A stretch of 64,000 bases of DNA from CAWHJN01 sp963829705 (GTDB taxonomy: Bacteria > Bacteroidota > Rhodothermia > Rhodothermales > BA12): assembly GCA_963829705.1 (NCBI GenBank), contig CAWHJN010000001.1, positions 868,001 to 932,000 on the forward strand. Reading direction: 5' to 3'. How positions within the stretch are numbered: the stretch's first letter is position 1; each line of letters opens with the position of its first letter. The notes under the pieces are model-generated. The model was not told where the DNA came from and made no database searches. It was given only the letters and a program-made list of their open reading frames with translations. Both the position numbers and the translations under genes were made by a program. Shown piece by piece: positions 27,110 through 37,494 of this stretch.

Positions 27110-28894
27110 TCATGCCGCCCCGTTGCCCTCCTCCGCCGCCGGTCCTCGTGCGGGCGCGGCGGTCGGCAGCGTGAGCGCGTTGCCATCGCGCTGCGCCTCG
27201 TAGGTCGGCGAGAGGATTTCGATACCCGCCTCGGCGAACACGTCCTGCAAATGCTGGTGCAGGTGCGACAGCACGGCAGGCAGGCGACGGGCCTGGCGCG
27301 TGTAGGCGTTGAGCTGGTAGGCGACGGAGAAATCGCCCAGCGCCGTCTGCAACACGAACGGCGGCGGGTCGGCCTCGACGCCCTCCGAGCGCCGCGCGGC
27401 GTCCTCGAGCATGGCGTGGACGCGCACCCACGGCACGTCGTAGCCAATCGTCACGGTCGTGTGGACGATCACGCCCGGCCCCTCGCGCGCCATCTGGGAG
27501 TAATTGACCAGTTGCGCCTGGAGGGTCGCCGCGTTGGGCACGGAGACGATCTCGTTCTTGGGCGTGCGGAGTCGCGTGACGAGAAACGTCCGCTCGACGA
27601 CATCTCCCACGGTATCGTTCACCTTGATGCGGTCGCCGATCTGAAAGGCGCGCGTGTACGTCAGCAGCGTACCCGCGACGATGTTGGCGATGGCACTCGT
27701 CGATCCCAGCGAAAACAGCAGGCCCAGGAAGATCGACAGGCCCTGGAATGCGCCGCTGCTGGCGATGGGCGTGTACGGGTAGATGACGAAGACGCCCAGC
27801 ATGATGAGCAGAAAGCGGACGATCTTGCTCGTCGGGCGGGCGAACTCGGGGTAGAAGCCGGGAAACGAGAGCGCGCCGCTCGCCACCTGCGCGAACAGCC
27901 AGTTGCTCCCTTTGATGGCCCACCGGACGAGCAGGATGATGACGACGATGGCGAAAAGGTCGGGCAGCGCGCCGACGAGGCCCAGCGCCAGCGCACGCAC
28001 AGGCGAGAGCAGGTAGCCCAGCAGCAGGCGGCTCCACGCCTGCGTCCACGGAAACAGGCCGAGGATAGTGGTGACGAACAGGTAGACGACGAGCAGCGAG
28101 ACAGACAGCCGCATCAGCCCGATGAGGCCGCGCCCGGCCCGCGCGATCTGCTCGCCGCGCAGCACCTCGATGCCCCGGATGGTGAGGTTGGGCAGGAACT
28201 GCTCGCGCAGGCTGCCGAAGCGCCCGTCCACCCGCCGGAACACGCGCCCCAGCCCCCACAGCACAGCCAGCATCAGCGCGACGAGCAGCGCCGCGAGGCC
28301 CGCGTTTCGCAGCACGCCGCCCAGCGTCGAGCGCTCGCGCACTCGGCTGACCTCGCGCACGACGAGCCGCCGGTACTCCAGCGCAGCCTGGTTGCGCGGC
28401 ATCCCCAGCGCCTCGGCGTCGGCATCAGTGACGGTCATGACGATGCGCGCGCCAAACTGCAACGTCGTCAGCGTCGCGCCGCTCGTGACGGTGACCGAGT
28501 CCGGGTCGAAGGCCTCGTTGCGCGAGAGCGCGTCGAGGCGCTCGGTGAGGCGGGCCGCCCGCTGCTCGGCGGTGAGCGCGCCAAGGCCGGAATAGATCTC
28601 GAAGATGGGTCGCCCATAGAGGTACACCGGCACCCCCACGAACGCTTCCTCCGGCAGCACGACAGCGGTGGAATCCTGGAGATCCGCTACCGCCGCCGAG
28701 TCGAGCGCTTCGGCCGCCGAATCCGACAGGACGACGAGCGGTGGCACGTCCTCGTCCGCGAAAAAGAGCGTGTCGGCCACGCTCGTCGAGTCGGAGGCGC
28801 GGAGGCTGTCGGAGGCGAGCGTGTCGGGCGGGGCGGTCTGCGCCGAGGCCGAGGCCACGAGCAGGCACAGCGCGAGGCAGAGCAGACGGCGCAT
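27110..28894 (-). CDS. MscS-family mechanosensitive channel with periplasmic N-terminal domain
   Basis: 594 residues. Signal peptide MRRLLCLALCLLVASASAQ, an acidic Ser/Asp-rich periplasmic region (about 20-180), several membrane helices (about 185-360), then the MscS core: a glycine/alanine-rich pore helix (LGSTSAIANIVAGTLLTYTR), the beta domain DRIKVNDTVGDVVERTFLVTRL and PNAATLQAQLVNYSQ, and a C-terminal cytoplasmic vestibule ending in a charged tail. It opens on membrane tension to release solutes. It is longer than E. coli MscS and more like YbdG/MscM-type channels. It stands alone, followed on the same strand by no close partner. Confidence 0.88.
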   Translation of the reverse strand: MRRLLCLALCLLVASASAQTAPPDTLASDSLRASDSTSVADTLFFADEDVPPLVVLSDSAAEALDSAAVADLQDSTAVVLPEEAFVGVPVYLYGRPIFEIYSGLGALTAEQRAARLTERLDALSRNEAFDPDSVTVTSGATLTTLQFGARIVMTVTDADAEALGMPRNQAALEYRRLVVREVSRVRERSTLGGVLRNAGLAALLVALMLAVLWGLGRVFRRVDGRFGSLREQFLPNLTIRGIEVLRGEQIARAGRGLIGLMRLSVSLLVVYLFVTTILGLFPWTQAWSRLLLGYLLSPVRALALGLVGALPDLFAIVVIILLVRWAIKGSNWLFAQVASGALSFPGFYPEFARPTSKIVRFLLIMLGVFVIYPYTPIASSGAFQGLSIFLGLLFSLGSTSAIANIVAGTLLTYTRAFQIGDRIKVNDTVGDVVERTFLVTRLRTPKNEIVSVPNAATLQAQLVNYSQMAREGPGVIVHTTVTIGYDVPWVRVHAMLEDAARRSEGVEADPPPFVLQTALGDFSVAYQLNAYTRQARRLPAVLSHLHQHLQDVFAEAGIEILSPTYEAQRDGNALTLPTAAPARGPAAEEGNGAA

Positions 28895-28993
28895 GGGAGC
28901 AGCGGGAAGCGAGGGAGGGTACGCCTCCGTCCAGACCTCACGGCGCGCCGTGGGACGATACGCGATCCCGGACGCCCGTGCAAGATGGGCCTG

Positions 28994-30391
28994 TTACCGC
29001 CGCCCCAGCCCGGTCGGCGCATCCAGCAGCGTCGCCGCCCGGTGGGCTGTCACGAGGAGTGGGTCCATAGACGGGGCGATGGGCGGGTTGTAGACGAGGT
29101 CGAGGTCGCGCACGTCGCGCACCGACCACCGTTCGCGCACGAGCGGCACGAGCACGTTGGCCCGCAGCGCCGCGCCCTCCTCACCCACGAGCTCACCGCC
29201 GAGCAGCCGCCCGCTGCCCCGCTCGACGACGTAGACGACGAACAGCGGCTTGCCGCCAGGGTAGATGGCGACGCGCGAGCGGTGCGTGACGGCGCACGCG
29301 AACGCATCGAAACCGGCTGCGCGCGCCTCGTCGAGCCGCAGCCCCACGGCAGCGATCTCGATCCCCAGAACCCGTACTGCCGAGGCGGGGCACACGCCGG
29401 GGAAGCGCGCCGGGCCGCCGCGCCCCTGCCGGGCGGCGTTCTCGCCCGCCACACGCGCCGTCCGAAACGCCGTCGGTGCGAGCGGCGCGTAGATCGCGGC
29501 ATCGTCCACCACGCGCCGCACCTCCACGCAGTCGCCACACGCCCACACGCCGGGCACATTGGTCCGCATGGTGTCCTCGACGGCGATGGCGCCCGTCGCG
29601 CCCAGCTTCACGCCTGCCTTTTCGGCCAGGTCGGTGCGCGGCGTGATGCCCATCGCCACGACGACGAGCGCGCAGCCGATGCGCTCGCCCTGCTCGGTGT
29701 CGATGGCGGCGACGTGCCCGCGCGCGTCGAGCCGAAAGCCCGTGGCGCGGTCGGCCCGCACGGTGACGCCCTGCTCCCGGAGGTGCGCCTGCACGTGCGC
29801 GCAGCCGTCGTGGCTCGCGTAGGAGGCCAGCACGAGGCCACGCGGTTCGAGGATCGTCACGCGCCAGCGGCGTGCCTGGAGCGCCTCGGCCACTTCGACG
29901 CCCACGTAGCCGCCGCCGAGGATGACGGCGTGCTGCGGTGCGTGTGCGTCGAGGAAACCGTGGAGACCGCGCGCGTCAGCGAGCGTGCGGAGGGCGAAGA
30001 CGTTGGGCGCGGCCTCGCCGTCGAGGCCCGGCATCCGGGCACGCGCGCCGGTCGCCAGCACGACGGCATCGAAGCGCTCCTGCCGGACGACGCCCGTGGC
30101 GAGGTCTTCGACGTGCAGGTGGTTGCGGCGCGGCTCCAGCCCCACGACGCGGTGGCGGGTCCGCACCTCCACACCCCGCGACGCCTCGAATTCCTCGGGC
30201 GTGTAGACGACGAGTTTCTCGGCGGGCTCGATCCGCCCGGCCACGTAGTACGGCATCTCGCACGCGCCGTAGGAGATGTCCGCGCCCTGCTCGAACAGGA
30301 CGACGGTGGCCTCGGGGTCGGTGCGGCGAGCCTGGGCGGCGGCGGCGGGGCCAGAGGCGACGCCGCCGATGACGGCGATGCGACGGTTCAC
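28994..30391 (-). CDS. FAD/NAD(P) disulfide oxidoreductase, CoA-disulfide-reductase-like
   Basis: 465 residues with GTG start (MNRRIAVIGG). FAD motif GGVASGPAAAA at residues 9-19; Cys44 in ISYGACEMPYY matches the single catalytic cysteine of CoA disulfide reductases and NADH oxidases of this family. The NAD-binding motif VILGGGYVGVEVAEAL and the FAD-contact segment VWACGDCVEVRRVV follow. The end is the dimerisation domain (GVCPASAVRVLGIEIAAVGL, MDPLLVTAHRAATLL). No C-terminal rhodanese domain is fused. The substrate could be CoA disulfide, polysulfide or O2; sequence alone does not decide. Its leader ends CCGATCCCCTTTCC just before the GTG. Confidence 0.85.
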   Translation of the reverse strand: MNRRIAVIGGVASGPAAAAQARRTDPEATVVLFEQGADISYGACEMPYYVAGRIEPAEKLVVYTPEEFEASRGVEVRTRHRVVGLEPRRNHLHVEDLATGVVRQERFDAVVLATGARARMPGLDGEAAPNVFALRTLADARGLHGFLDAHAPQHAVILGGGYVGVEVAEALQARRWRVTILEPRGLVLASYASHDGCAHVQAHLREQGVTVRADRATGFRLDARGHVAAIDTEQGERIGCALVVVAMGITPRTDLAEKAGVKLGATGAIAVEDTMRTNVPGVWACGDCVEVRRVVDDAAIYAPLAPTAFRTARVAGENAARQGRGGPARFPGVCPASAVRVLGIEIAAVGLRLDEARAAGFDAFACAVTHRSRVAIYPGGKPLFVVYVVERGSGRLLGGELVGEEGAALRANVLVPLVRERWSVRDVRDLDLVYNPPIAPSMDPLLVTAHRAATLLDAPTGLGRR

Positions 30392-30500
30392 GGAAAGGGG
30401 ATCGGAGGTGCGAGGTGCGCGCTACAGCGTACGAGGTTCGGGCAACCCTTTGGCGCGTCGGTTTGTTTGGCGCGACGGCCGGGCGCTTTTCCGCGCCCCT

Positions 30501-30539
30501 ACTTCCGCATTTTGCGTTCCCACTTTCACTCTTCTTCCC
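30501..30539 (+). repeat. Pyrimidine-rich repeat arm before the TTG start
   Basis: ACTTCCGCATTTTGCGTTCC followed by CACTTTCACTCTTCTTCCC, immediately adjacent to the TTG start at 30540. Same family as the arms at 4373 and 17414. Confidence 0.5.
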
Positions 30540-31688
30540 TTGCTCGAACACCTCGGCATTGCCGTGCGCGACGCGGATACCGTGGGCGCGCTGTACCAGA
30601 AACTCCTCGGGCTGACGGCCTACAAAACCGAAACCGTCGCCCGCGAGGGTGTGCGGACGCACTTTCTCGACGCGGGCGCGAAGCTCGAACTCCTCGAAGC
30701 CCTCGGGCCGGATTCGCCCGTCGCCCGGCACCTCGACAAGCGCGGCGAGGGGCTGCACCACGTGGCCTTCCGCGTGGACGACATCGACGCCGCCTTCGCG
30801 CGCGCGCAGGCCCTCGGCCTTACGCCCCTCGGCGACGCCCCGAAGCCCGGTGCGGACGGCAAGCGCATCTTCTTCCTCCACCCCCGTGACACGCACGGTG
30901 TGCTCGTCGAACTCTGCGGCGACGACGGCGCGCTTCCCGAGGTCACTGCCGTGCCCTTCGACGGGACGACGCTCGCGTGCTACCGTTTCGGCGACCCGCA
31001 GCGCCCGCCGCTGCTGCTGCTCCACGGCGCGGCGGGGGCCACTGCACTCGAAACGCTGCCCCTCGCCCGCGAACTCGAGCGCGACTTCTCCGTCGTCGCC
31101 TTCGACTACGAGGGCCACGGGGGCTCGGGCGACGCGCGGGCGGCGATCACCTTCGACCGGCTCGTCGGAAACGCCCTCGCCGTGCTCGACCACTTCAAGG
31201 TCGAACGGGCGCACCTCGTCGGCTACTCGCTGGGCGGGGCAGTGGCACTGCGGCTGGCGCACCAACACCCACAGCGGGCGCGGCGCGTGGCCGTCCACGC
31301 CACCAACCTGTCGTGGGACGCGGCCCTCGTGCGCGCCATGACGACCCGCCTGCGCCCCGACATCCTGCAAAACCGCTACCCCGAGGCGTGGCAGCGGCTC
31401 GACGATGCGCACGGCGGTCGCGGACGCGAGGTGTTCGAGATGAACGCGCGGATGACGGATGCGCTGCCCGGCTTCGCCACGGAAGTCGCCGGGCTCGCCG
31501 AGGTGACGGCGCCCGTGCTCGTCAGCGCGGGCGACCGCGACGACCTGTTTCCGCTCGGCAAAACCCTCGCCCTCTACCACCTCCTGCCCGACGCGCACCT
31601 CGCCATCCTGCCCGGCCTGCGCCACGCGCTTCGCCCCGAGGACGCCCCCGCGCTCGCCGCCGTCATGCGCCCCTTTCTCCGCCGATGA
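30540..31688 (+). CDS. Fusion: methylmalonyl-CoA-epimerase-like domain + alpha/beta hydrolase
   Basis: 382 residues if translation starts at TTG 30540 (MLEHLGIAVRDADTV). Residues 1-130 form a vicinal-oxygen-chelate domain closest in pattern to methylmalonyl-CoA epimerase: His4, GEGLHHVAFRVDDIDAAF and HPRDTHGVLVELCG hold the metal-ligand positions. Residues about 140-382 are an alpha/beta hydrolase with oxyanion segment LLLHGAAG, FDYEGHGGSG, nucleophile elbow GYSLGG, acid in SAGDRDDLFP and His in LPGLRHALRP. The join is in frame with no stop or repeat. An upstream in-frame start exists but lies inside the neighbouring divergent gene. The stop overlaps the next start (ATGA). Confidence 0.8.
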   Translation: MLEHLGIAVRDADTVGALYQKLLGLTAYKTETVAREGVRTHFLDAGAKLELLEALGPDSPVARHLDKRGEGLHHVAFRVDDIDAAFARAQALGLTPLGDAPKPGADGKRIFFLHPRDTHGVLVELCGDDGALPEVTAVPFDGTTLACYRFGDPQRPPLLLLHGAAGATALETLPLARELERDFSVVAFDYEGHGGSGDARAAITFDRLVGNALAVLDHFKVERAHLVGYSLGGAVALRLAHQHPQRARRVAVHATNLSWDAALVRAMTTRLRPDILQNRYPEAWQRLDDAHGGRGREVFEMNARMTDALPGFATEVAGLAEVTAPVLVSAGDRDDLFPLGKTLALYHLLPDAHLAILPGLRHALRPEDAPALAAVMRPFLRR

Positions 31689-32629
31689 TCCGTCTTTTGA
31701 TCCGCCTCACGCTCGTTTCGGCGCTTTCCATGCTCGTCACCGGCTGCACCACGATCCAGCGCATCGGGCTGTCGTTCGTCTACGACGAGGCCGATCTCCC
31801 GGATGCCGACGTGCGGCGCGACCTCGCCTACCGCGACACCGGCAACCCGAAGCACCGGCTGAACCTGTTTCTGCCGCTCGCCGACTCCGTCCGGGCAGCG
31901 CCCTGGCCCTTCGTCGTGTTCGTCCACGGCGGCGGATGGACGGAGGGCGACCGCGATTACACCTTCGGCGGCGCAGATATCTACAACAACATCGGGCGCT
32001 TTTTCGCGCAGCACGGCATCGGCGCGGCGACGGTCAGCTACCGGCTGATGCCCGAGGCCACGTGGCGCGAGCAGGTGGACGATGTGGAAGCGGCGATCCG
32101 ATGGGTGCAAACGCACGCTTCCGACTATGGCGGCGATGCGCGCAACGTGTTCGTGATGGGCCACTCGGCGGGGGCCTACCTCGCTGCATTCGCCGCGCTC
32201 GACACTACGCGCGCGCTGGACATCTGCGGCGTGATGCCCGTCAGCGGAGCCGCCCTCGACCTCACCGACCGCGAGACGTACGATCTGGAGGATAATTTCG
32301 ACTACTACGCGCACCGCTTCTCGCCCGACAAGCAGGCGCTCGAAACACCACCTGCCGAGCCGTTCGCGTGGCAGCGCGACGCCTCGCCGATCCTCCAGAT
32401 CCACCCGGACGCGCCACCCTTTCTGATCCTCTACGCAGGCGGCGAAACCGAGGCGCTCCAGCGTCAGAGTCGGCTTTTCGACGCCGCCCTCCAGAGCGCG
32501 GGCGTCGAGAGCGAGATCGTCGTCGTGCCGGGCCAGAGCCACAGCCGCATCGTCCCCACCCTCAGCCGCGACGACAGGACGGCGGGCCCGGCACTGCTGC
32601 GTTTCGTACGGCGGCAGGCGTGCCGCTGA
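31685..32629 (+). CDS. Lipoprotein alpha/beta hydrolase (BD-FAE / HSL-like esterase)
   Basis: 314 residues, overlapping the previous stop by ATGA, so translationally coupled. The N-terminus has a lipoprotein signal with LVTGC. The catalytic layout is oxyanion motif VFVHGGGWTEGD, nucleophile elbow MGHSAGAYLA, an Asp/Glu region in FLILYAGGETE, and His in VVPGQSHSRIV. This is typical of carboxylesterases that act on acylated sugars or small esters outside the cytoplasm. Coupled to the epimerase/hydrolase fusion, but the shared pathway is not evident. Confidence 0.85.
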   Translation: MIRLLIRLTLVSALSMLVTGCTTIQRIGLSFVYDEADLPDADVRRDLAYRDTGNPKHRLNLFLPLADSVRAAPWPFVVFVHGGGWTEGDRDYTFGGADIYNNIGRFFAQHGIGAATVSYRLMPEATWREQVDDVEAAIRWVQTHASDYGGDARNVFVMGHSAGAYLAAFAALDTTRALDICGVMPVSGAALDLTDRETYDLEDNFDYYAHRFSPDKQALETPPAEPFAWQRDASPILQIHPDAPPFLILYAGGETEALQRQSRLFDAALQSAGVESEIVVVPGQSHSRIVPTLSRDDRTAGPALLRFVRRQACR

Positions 32630-32706
32630 GGCGCGCGGGTGAGCGTTTGACCGCAGGGTCGTCCATTGCCTACCATCGGAGAACAGCAGGCTTCTTCTTC
32701 GTCTCT

Positions 32707-33114
32707 ATGCCCTTCGACTGCCACGTGCACCCTGACCTGGAACGCGGCGTGCTGATGCTCAACGGAGTCATCGACGGCGCGGTGTTCGTCCAGGCAATGG
32801 ACGCGCTCTATCGCCATGCTGACTGGCAACCGGGGTTTTCTGCCCTCTGGGATGCTCGAGGCATCCGCGAACTGCTCATCGGCCCGGAGGACGTTGCCAG
32901 AGTAATGGAAGCCATGACGCGCCTGGAGCCGCTGATGGGCGAGGGGCGCGGCGCCTTCGTCGTGCCACGCGAGATCGACTACGTCATCGCCCGGTTGCTC
33001 ATCCACCGGGGAGCGTCGTCGAAGCGCGAGCGCCGCACGTTTTCGAGGATAGAAGCGGCCCTCGCCTGGCTGGATGAGATGGACGCGGCCTCTTCGATGC
33101 GTGCCGCTGGATGA
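32707..33114 (+). CDS. Hypothetical protein, possibly STAS/SpoIIAA-like
   Basis: 135 residues from the ATG at 32707. It opens MPFDCHVHPDLERGVLMLNG, followed by an alternating helix/strand pattern (FVQAMDALYRHADWQ, FSALWDARGIRELLIG, GAFVVPREIDYVIARLLIHRG) that would fit a SpoIIAA-like/STAS fold, but no signature residue proves it. No signal peptide or membrane segment. Soluble, single-domain, and probably its own unit: 77 nt separate it from the upstream esterase. Confidence 0.6.
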   Translation: MPFDCHVHPDLERGVLMLNGVIDGAVFVQAMDALYRHADWQPGFSALWDARGIRELLIGPEDVARVMEAMTRLEPLMGEGRGAFVVPREIDYVIARLLIHRGASSKRERRTFSRIEAALAWLDEMDAASSMRAAG

Positions 33115-33217
33115 GCGCCGCGCCGGGACACGCCGCCCGGCACACGCCCGCGCAGAAGGCGAAACTCCGCGCAATAAATCCGCAGGAGCGCCGCACCGGA
33201 ACAGGGACGAGCGGAGT

Positions 33218-33267
33218 TGCGCCCTACCACCGCTCCGCGTTCCGACCTCCCACTTTCTACCTTCCCC
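33218..33267 (+). repeat. Pyrimidine-rich repeat arm before uup
   Basis: TTGCGCCCTACCACCGCTCC-type sequence, then GCGTTCCGACCTCCCACTTT and CTACCTTCCCC, ending at the ATG of uup. Confidence 0.5.
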
Positions 33268-35169
<1,902 letters not shown>

Positions 35170-35196
35170 TGCTGCGCGGGCGCGTCTGACCGGCGC

Positions 35197-35231
35197 AAAA
35201 AAGCCTCCGGGACCAGGAGGCCCCGGAGGCT
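35197..35231 (-). terminator. Terminator of the Arg/Thr/Glu-rich protein gene
   Basis: Minus strand: AGCCTCCGGG stem (35222-35231 with 35202-35211), 10-nt loop, then TTTTTT (35202-35197). A strong intrinsic terminator 30 nt past the stop of the minus-strand gene. It may also stop uup read-through. Confidence 0.8.
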
Positions 35232-35260
35232 ACCCACCTCCCCGGCTACTTTTCCGTCGG

Positions 35261-36649
35261 TTATTCGATGCGCTGGATCTCGGCTTCCCGCCGGATGCGG
35301 ATCTGCGCGCCGCTGACGGTTTCGAAGGTGTCCTCCGAGTTGCCCTGCAGCGTCAGCGCGCTGTTCTCGTCAAAGCGGTACGACGGCTCGCCGCGCTCGG
35401 CGCCGTAGTAGTACGTGTCGTCGTAGCCATAGTCGTCGTAGAAATCGTCGTCGTAGGCGTACGTGCTCGGGGCGTAGGCGCCGTAATCGCCCAACCAGCG
35501 CTCGTCCTCAGGCAGCACCGACACAGGTGCATAGCCGCTGTAGCCGTAGGGGTCGAAAAAGCGGCTCTCGCGCACGCGCTGCACCCGGTTGCGCCGCAGG
35601 TCGAGGCGGGCAACGTCGAAGTCGTCGCCGCGCCGCCAGTCGCTGAGCACGTAGCCGTCGTAACGGCTCGTGGCGACGAGTTCGAAGCCGACTTCGCGGC
35701 TGCCGACGACGAACACGTCGCGGTCGAACGTGATGCGCCCGTTGCGGTGGACGCGCGCCTGGACGCGGCTCAGGTACTCCGGAATGCGGGTGACGCGGCC
35801 CAGGTAGCGCCCGTCCTGGTAGAGTTCGATGCTCTCGATGTCGAGGTCGAGCAGCGCTTCGCGGCCGGTGGCATGGCGCACGCGCTGGCGGTAGGTCGTG
35901 CGTACGTCGAGGCGCGAATCCCAGTAGCGCCCACCGTAGCCCGCGTCGATGGTGACGACCTGGCGGTAGCGGTAGCGCGGGCTCCACGCGCGGCGCGCGC
36001 GGTATTCCCACGGCCAGTCGAAGTCGAGGATGATGATGGGCGCTGCCGGGCGGTACCGGTAGCCGCCATGCGGCACGGGGCCGAGGTGCTGCCACGTGTA
36101 GCGCCGCCGCTCGACGTGCCGGTAGTTGCGCGTGGCGCGCTGCGAGGCGCGCCGCGCCGGTCGCACGACCTGTCCGCCCCGGTTGCCCCGGTCGCGCGAG
36201 GTGACGCGCGACGTCTCGCCCCGCGCGTCCGTGCTCCGCGTGACGCGCTCGCGGCCTGAACTCCGGTCGGTGGTGCGCTCCGACGTACGGCTCGGGGCGC
36301 GGTCCGTCGTGCGACCCTGGTTAGAGGTGCGCGTGCGCTCGGTGGTGCGCTCCGTCGTGCGGCTCCGCTCCGTCGTGCGCGGCGACGGCTCCGCACGCGG
36401 TGCGGGCTGCGTCTCGGGCTCGCGCCGCGGCTCGGCACGCTGCGTGGGCTCGCGCCGCGTTTCAGGCGTGCGCGTCTCGGGCTGGCGGCGTTCCGGCGCG
36501 GGTTGCGTCTCTTCTTTTCGGGGTTCCGGCGTGCGTTCGCCGCCGGTGCGCCCGCGCTGTGCGGAGGCAGGCAACACGACAAACGCAATCATCAGGAGGG
36601 CGGCAAAACGTGAAATCCACCACGCGAAGGGTATCTGGTTGCGTGTCAT
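35261..36649 (-). CDS. Exported protein with Arg/Thr/Glu-rich low-complexity region
   Basis: 462 residues. Signal peptide (FAALLMIAFVVLPASAQ). Residues about 28-180 are a low-complexity stretch of Arg, Thr, Glu, Pro and Ser built from short units such as RTTER, RTSER, RTTDR and PETR. Residues about 190-400 are basic and Tyr/Arg-rich, including PIIILDFDWPWEYR and strands like YRQRVRHATG and VQARVHRNGRITFDRD. The tail is acidic and Tyr-rich, ending QIRIRREAEIQRIE. I recognise no family. The charge pattern (basic middle, acidic end) suggests a surface or matrix component that binds polyanions. The start is MTRNQIPFAWW; a longer start is possible. Confidence 0.8.
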   Translation of the reverse strand: MTRNQIPFAWWISRFAALLMIAFVVLPASAQRGRTGGERTPEPRKEETQPAPERRQPETRTPETRREPTQRAEPRREPETQPAPRAEPSPRTTERSRTTERTTERTRTSNQGRTTDRAPSRTSERTTDRSSGRERVTRSTDARGETSRVTSRDRGNRGGQVVRPARRASQRATRNYRHVERRRYTWQHLGPVPHGGYRYRPAAPIIILDFDWPWEYRARRAWSPRYRYRQVVTIDAGYGGRYWDSRLDVRTTYRQRVRHATGREALLDLDIESIELYQDGRYLGRVTRIPEYLSRVQARVHRNGRITFDRDVFVVGSREVGFELVATSRYDGYVLSDWRRGDDFDVARLDLRRNRVQRVRESRFFDPYGYSGYAPVSVLPEDERWLGDYGAYAPSTYAYDDDFYDDYGYDDTYYYGAERGEPSYRFDENSALTLQGNSEDTFETVSGAQIRIRREAEIQRIE

Positions 36650-36928
36650 GGCCGCTGCGGGTCTGGTGAATGGGAAGGAGTGCCCCGTTCCCACACCCAA
36701 ACCGTGCCGGACGCGCGCGGCACGGTTTCGCCCGTGTGAAGGCCCGTCGAAGCGCTGCGCCTGTCTACCAGAGTGGTCGTTTGTGATTGGTCACTGGTCA
36801 CTGGCGAGGGAAAGGGACTGCAAGATGGAAACAGCGAGGATGGATCGCAGGGGCGCCCTTCGTTGCTGTGCAGCGTGGTGCCCTCTGATCGGAACGCCTC
36901 TATGCGTCGAGGGCAGCAGCGGTCGCCT

Positions 36929-37372
36929 TCACCCCGGTACGCCCCACACCATGAGGCCGCCCAGGTGGCCCGTCCACGCGACGAGTGCGGCGGCGGCGAG
37001 GGCCAGCAGCGCGATGCCTGCCCGGATGGCCCATCCCACCCGCACGCCCCGCCGCCCGGCGTACCACGCGGCCAGCAGCGCCGCCGTCGCCAGCGCGCCT
37101 GTGATCACCGTCCACAACGCGCCTTTTTCGTGGTTCTCGATGAACATCTCGACGACGGGCACGCCCTCCGACTGCTCTGCCATCGCCTCGCCCGTGATGC
37201 GCGATGCGAACGCGCCTGCGGTGCCGAGCGCCATCAAGAGCAGCGCCGCGCCGCGCCACGCTGCCGACCCGCGCCACGCCCACACGACGGCGGCCAACGC
37301 CGCCACGAGCAGTAGCACGATGGGAAAATGAACTGTTACCGGGTGCCACACCGGGATCGTGTAGTCGGGCAT
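36929..37372 (-). CDS. DUF2231 membrane protein
   Basis: 147 residues with four hydrophobic segments (about 12-32, 38-58, 88-106, 114-135). The N-terminus MPDYTIPVWHPVTVHFPIVL has the conserved His-Pro-x-x-Val-His-Phe-Pro motif of DUF2231 inner-membrane proteins, which in related organisms accompany cytochromes and may bind haem through these His residues; that role is inference. It is divergent from the glycosidase-like gene. Downstream, 36650-36928 is gene-free; it holds a short direct repeat GGTCACTGGTCACTGG near 36787 and a GCAGGGGCGCCC/GTGGTGCCCTC imperfect inverted pair, nothing more. Confidence 0.75.
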   Translation of the reverse strand: MPDYTIPVWHPVTVHFPIVLLLVAALAAVVWAWRGSAAWRGAALLLMALGTAGAFASRITGEAMAEQSEGVPVVEMFIENHEKGALWTVITGALATAALLAAWYAGRRGVRVGWAIRAGIALLALAAAALVAWTGHLGGLMVWGVPG

Positions 37373-37431
37373 TGTCGGGCGTGTAGAGGACGCGCGCAGA
37401 AAAACCGGGGGACTCCAGAATCCGTAACATA

Positions 37432-37445
37432 CACGCGTACGCGTG
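37432..37445. promoter_or_regulatory. Perfect 14-bp palindrome CACGCGTACGCGTG
   Basis: Lies in the 122-nt gap between the divergent DUF2231 and glycosidase-like genes, 49 nt before the latter's ATG, just after the AT-richer GTAACATA. Size, symmetry and position fit a dimeric regulator's operator. Confidence 0.35.
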
Positions 37446-37494
37446 GATGATTGGGAACGCGGCGCGCTTTAGATCCACCAACACGGAATGCCCG

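Noticed and set aside
27251..30889. 1,212-codon plus-strand open frame
   Set aside because: It spans the antisense of two recognisable minus-strand genes (MscS and the flavoenzyme) and the start of a third on the plus strand, with low-complexity His/Arg/Gln/Asp content. GC-rich shadow frame.
36780..36800. GGTCACTGGTCACTGG as a regulator half-site pair
   Set aside because: A simple short direct repeat in a gene-free stretch, with no promoter or dyad nearby.
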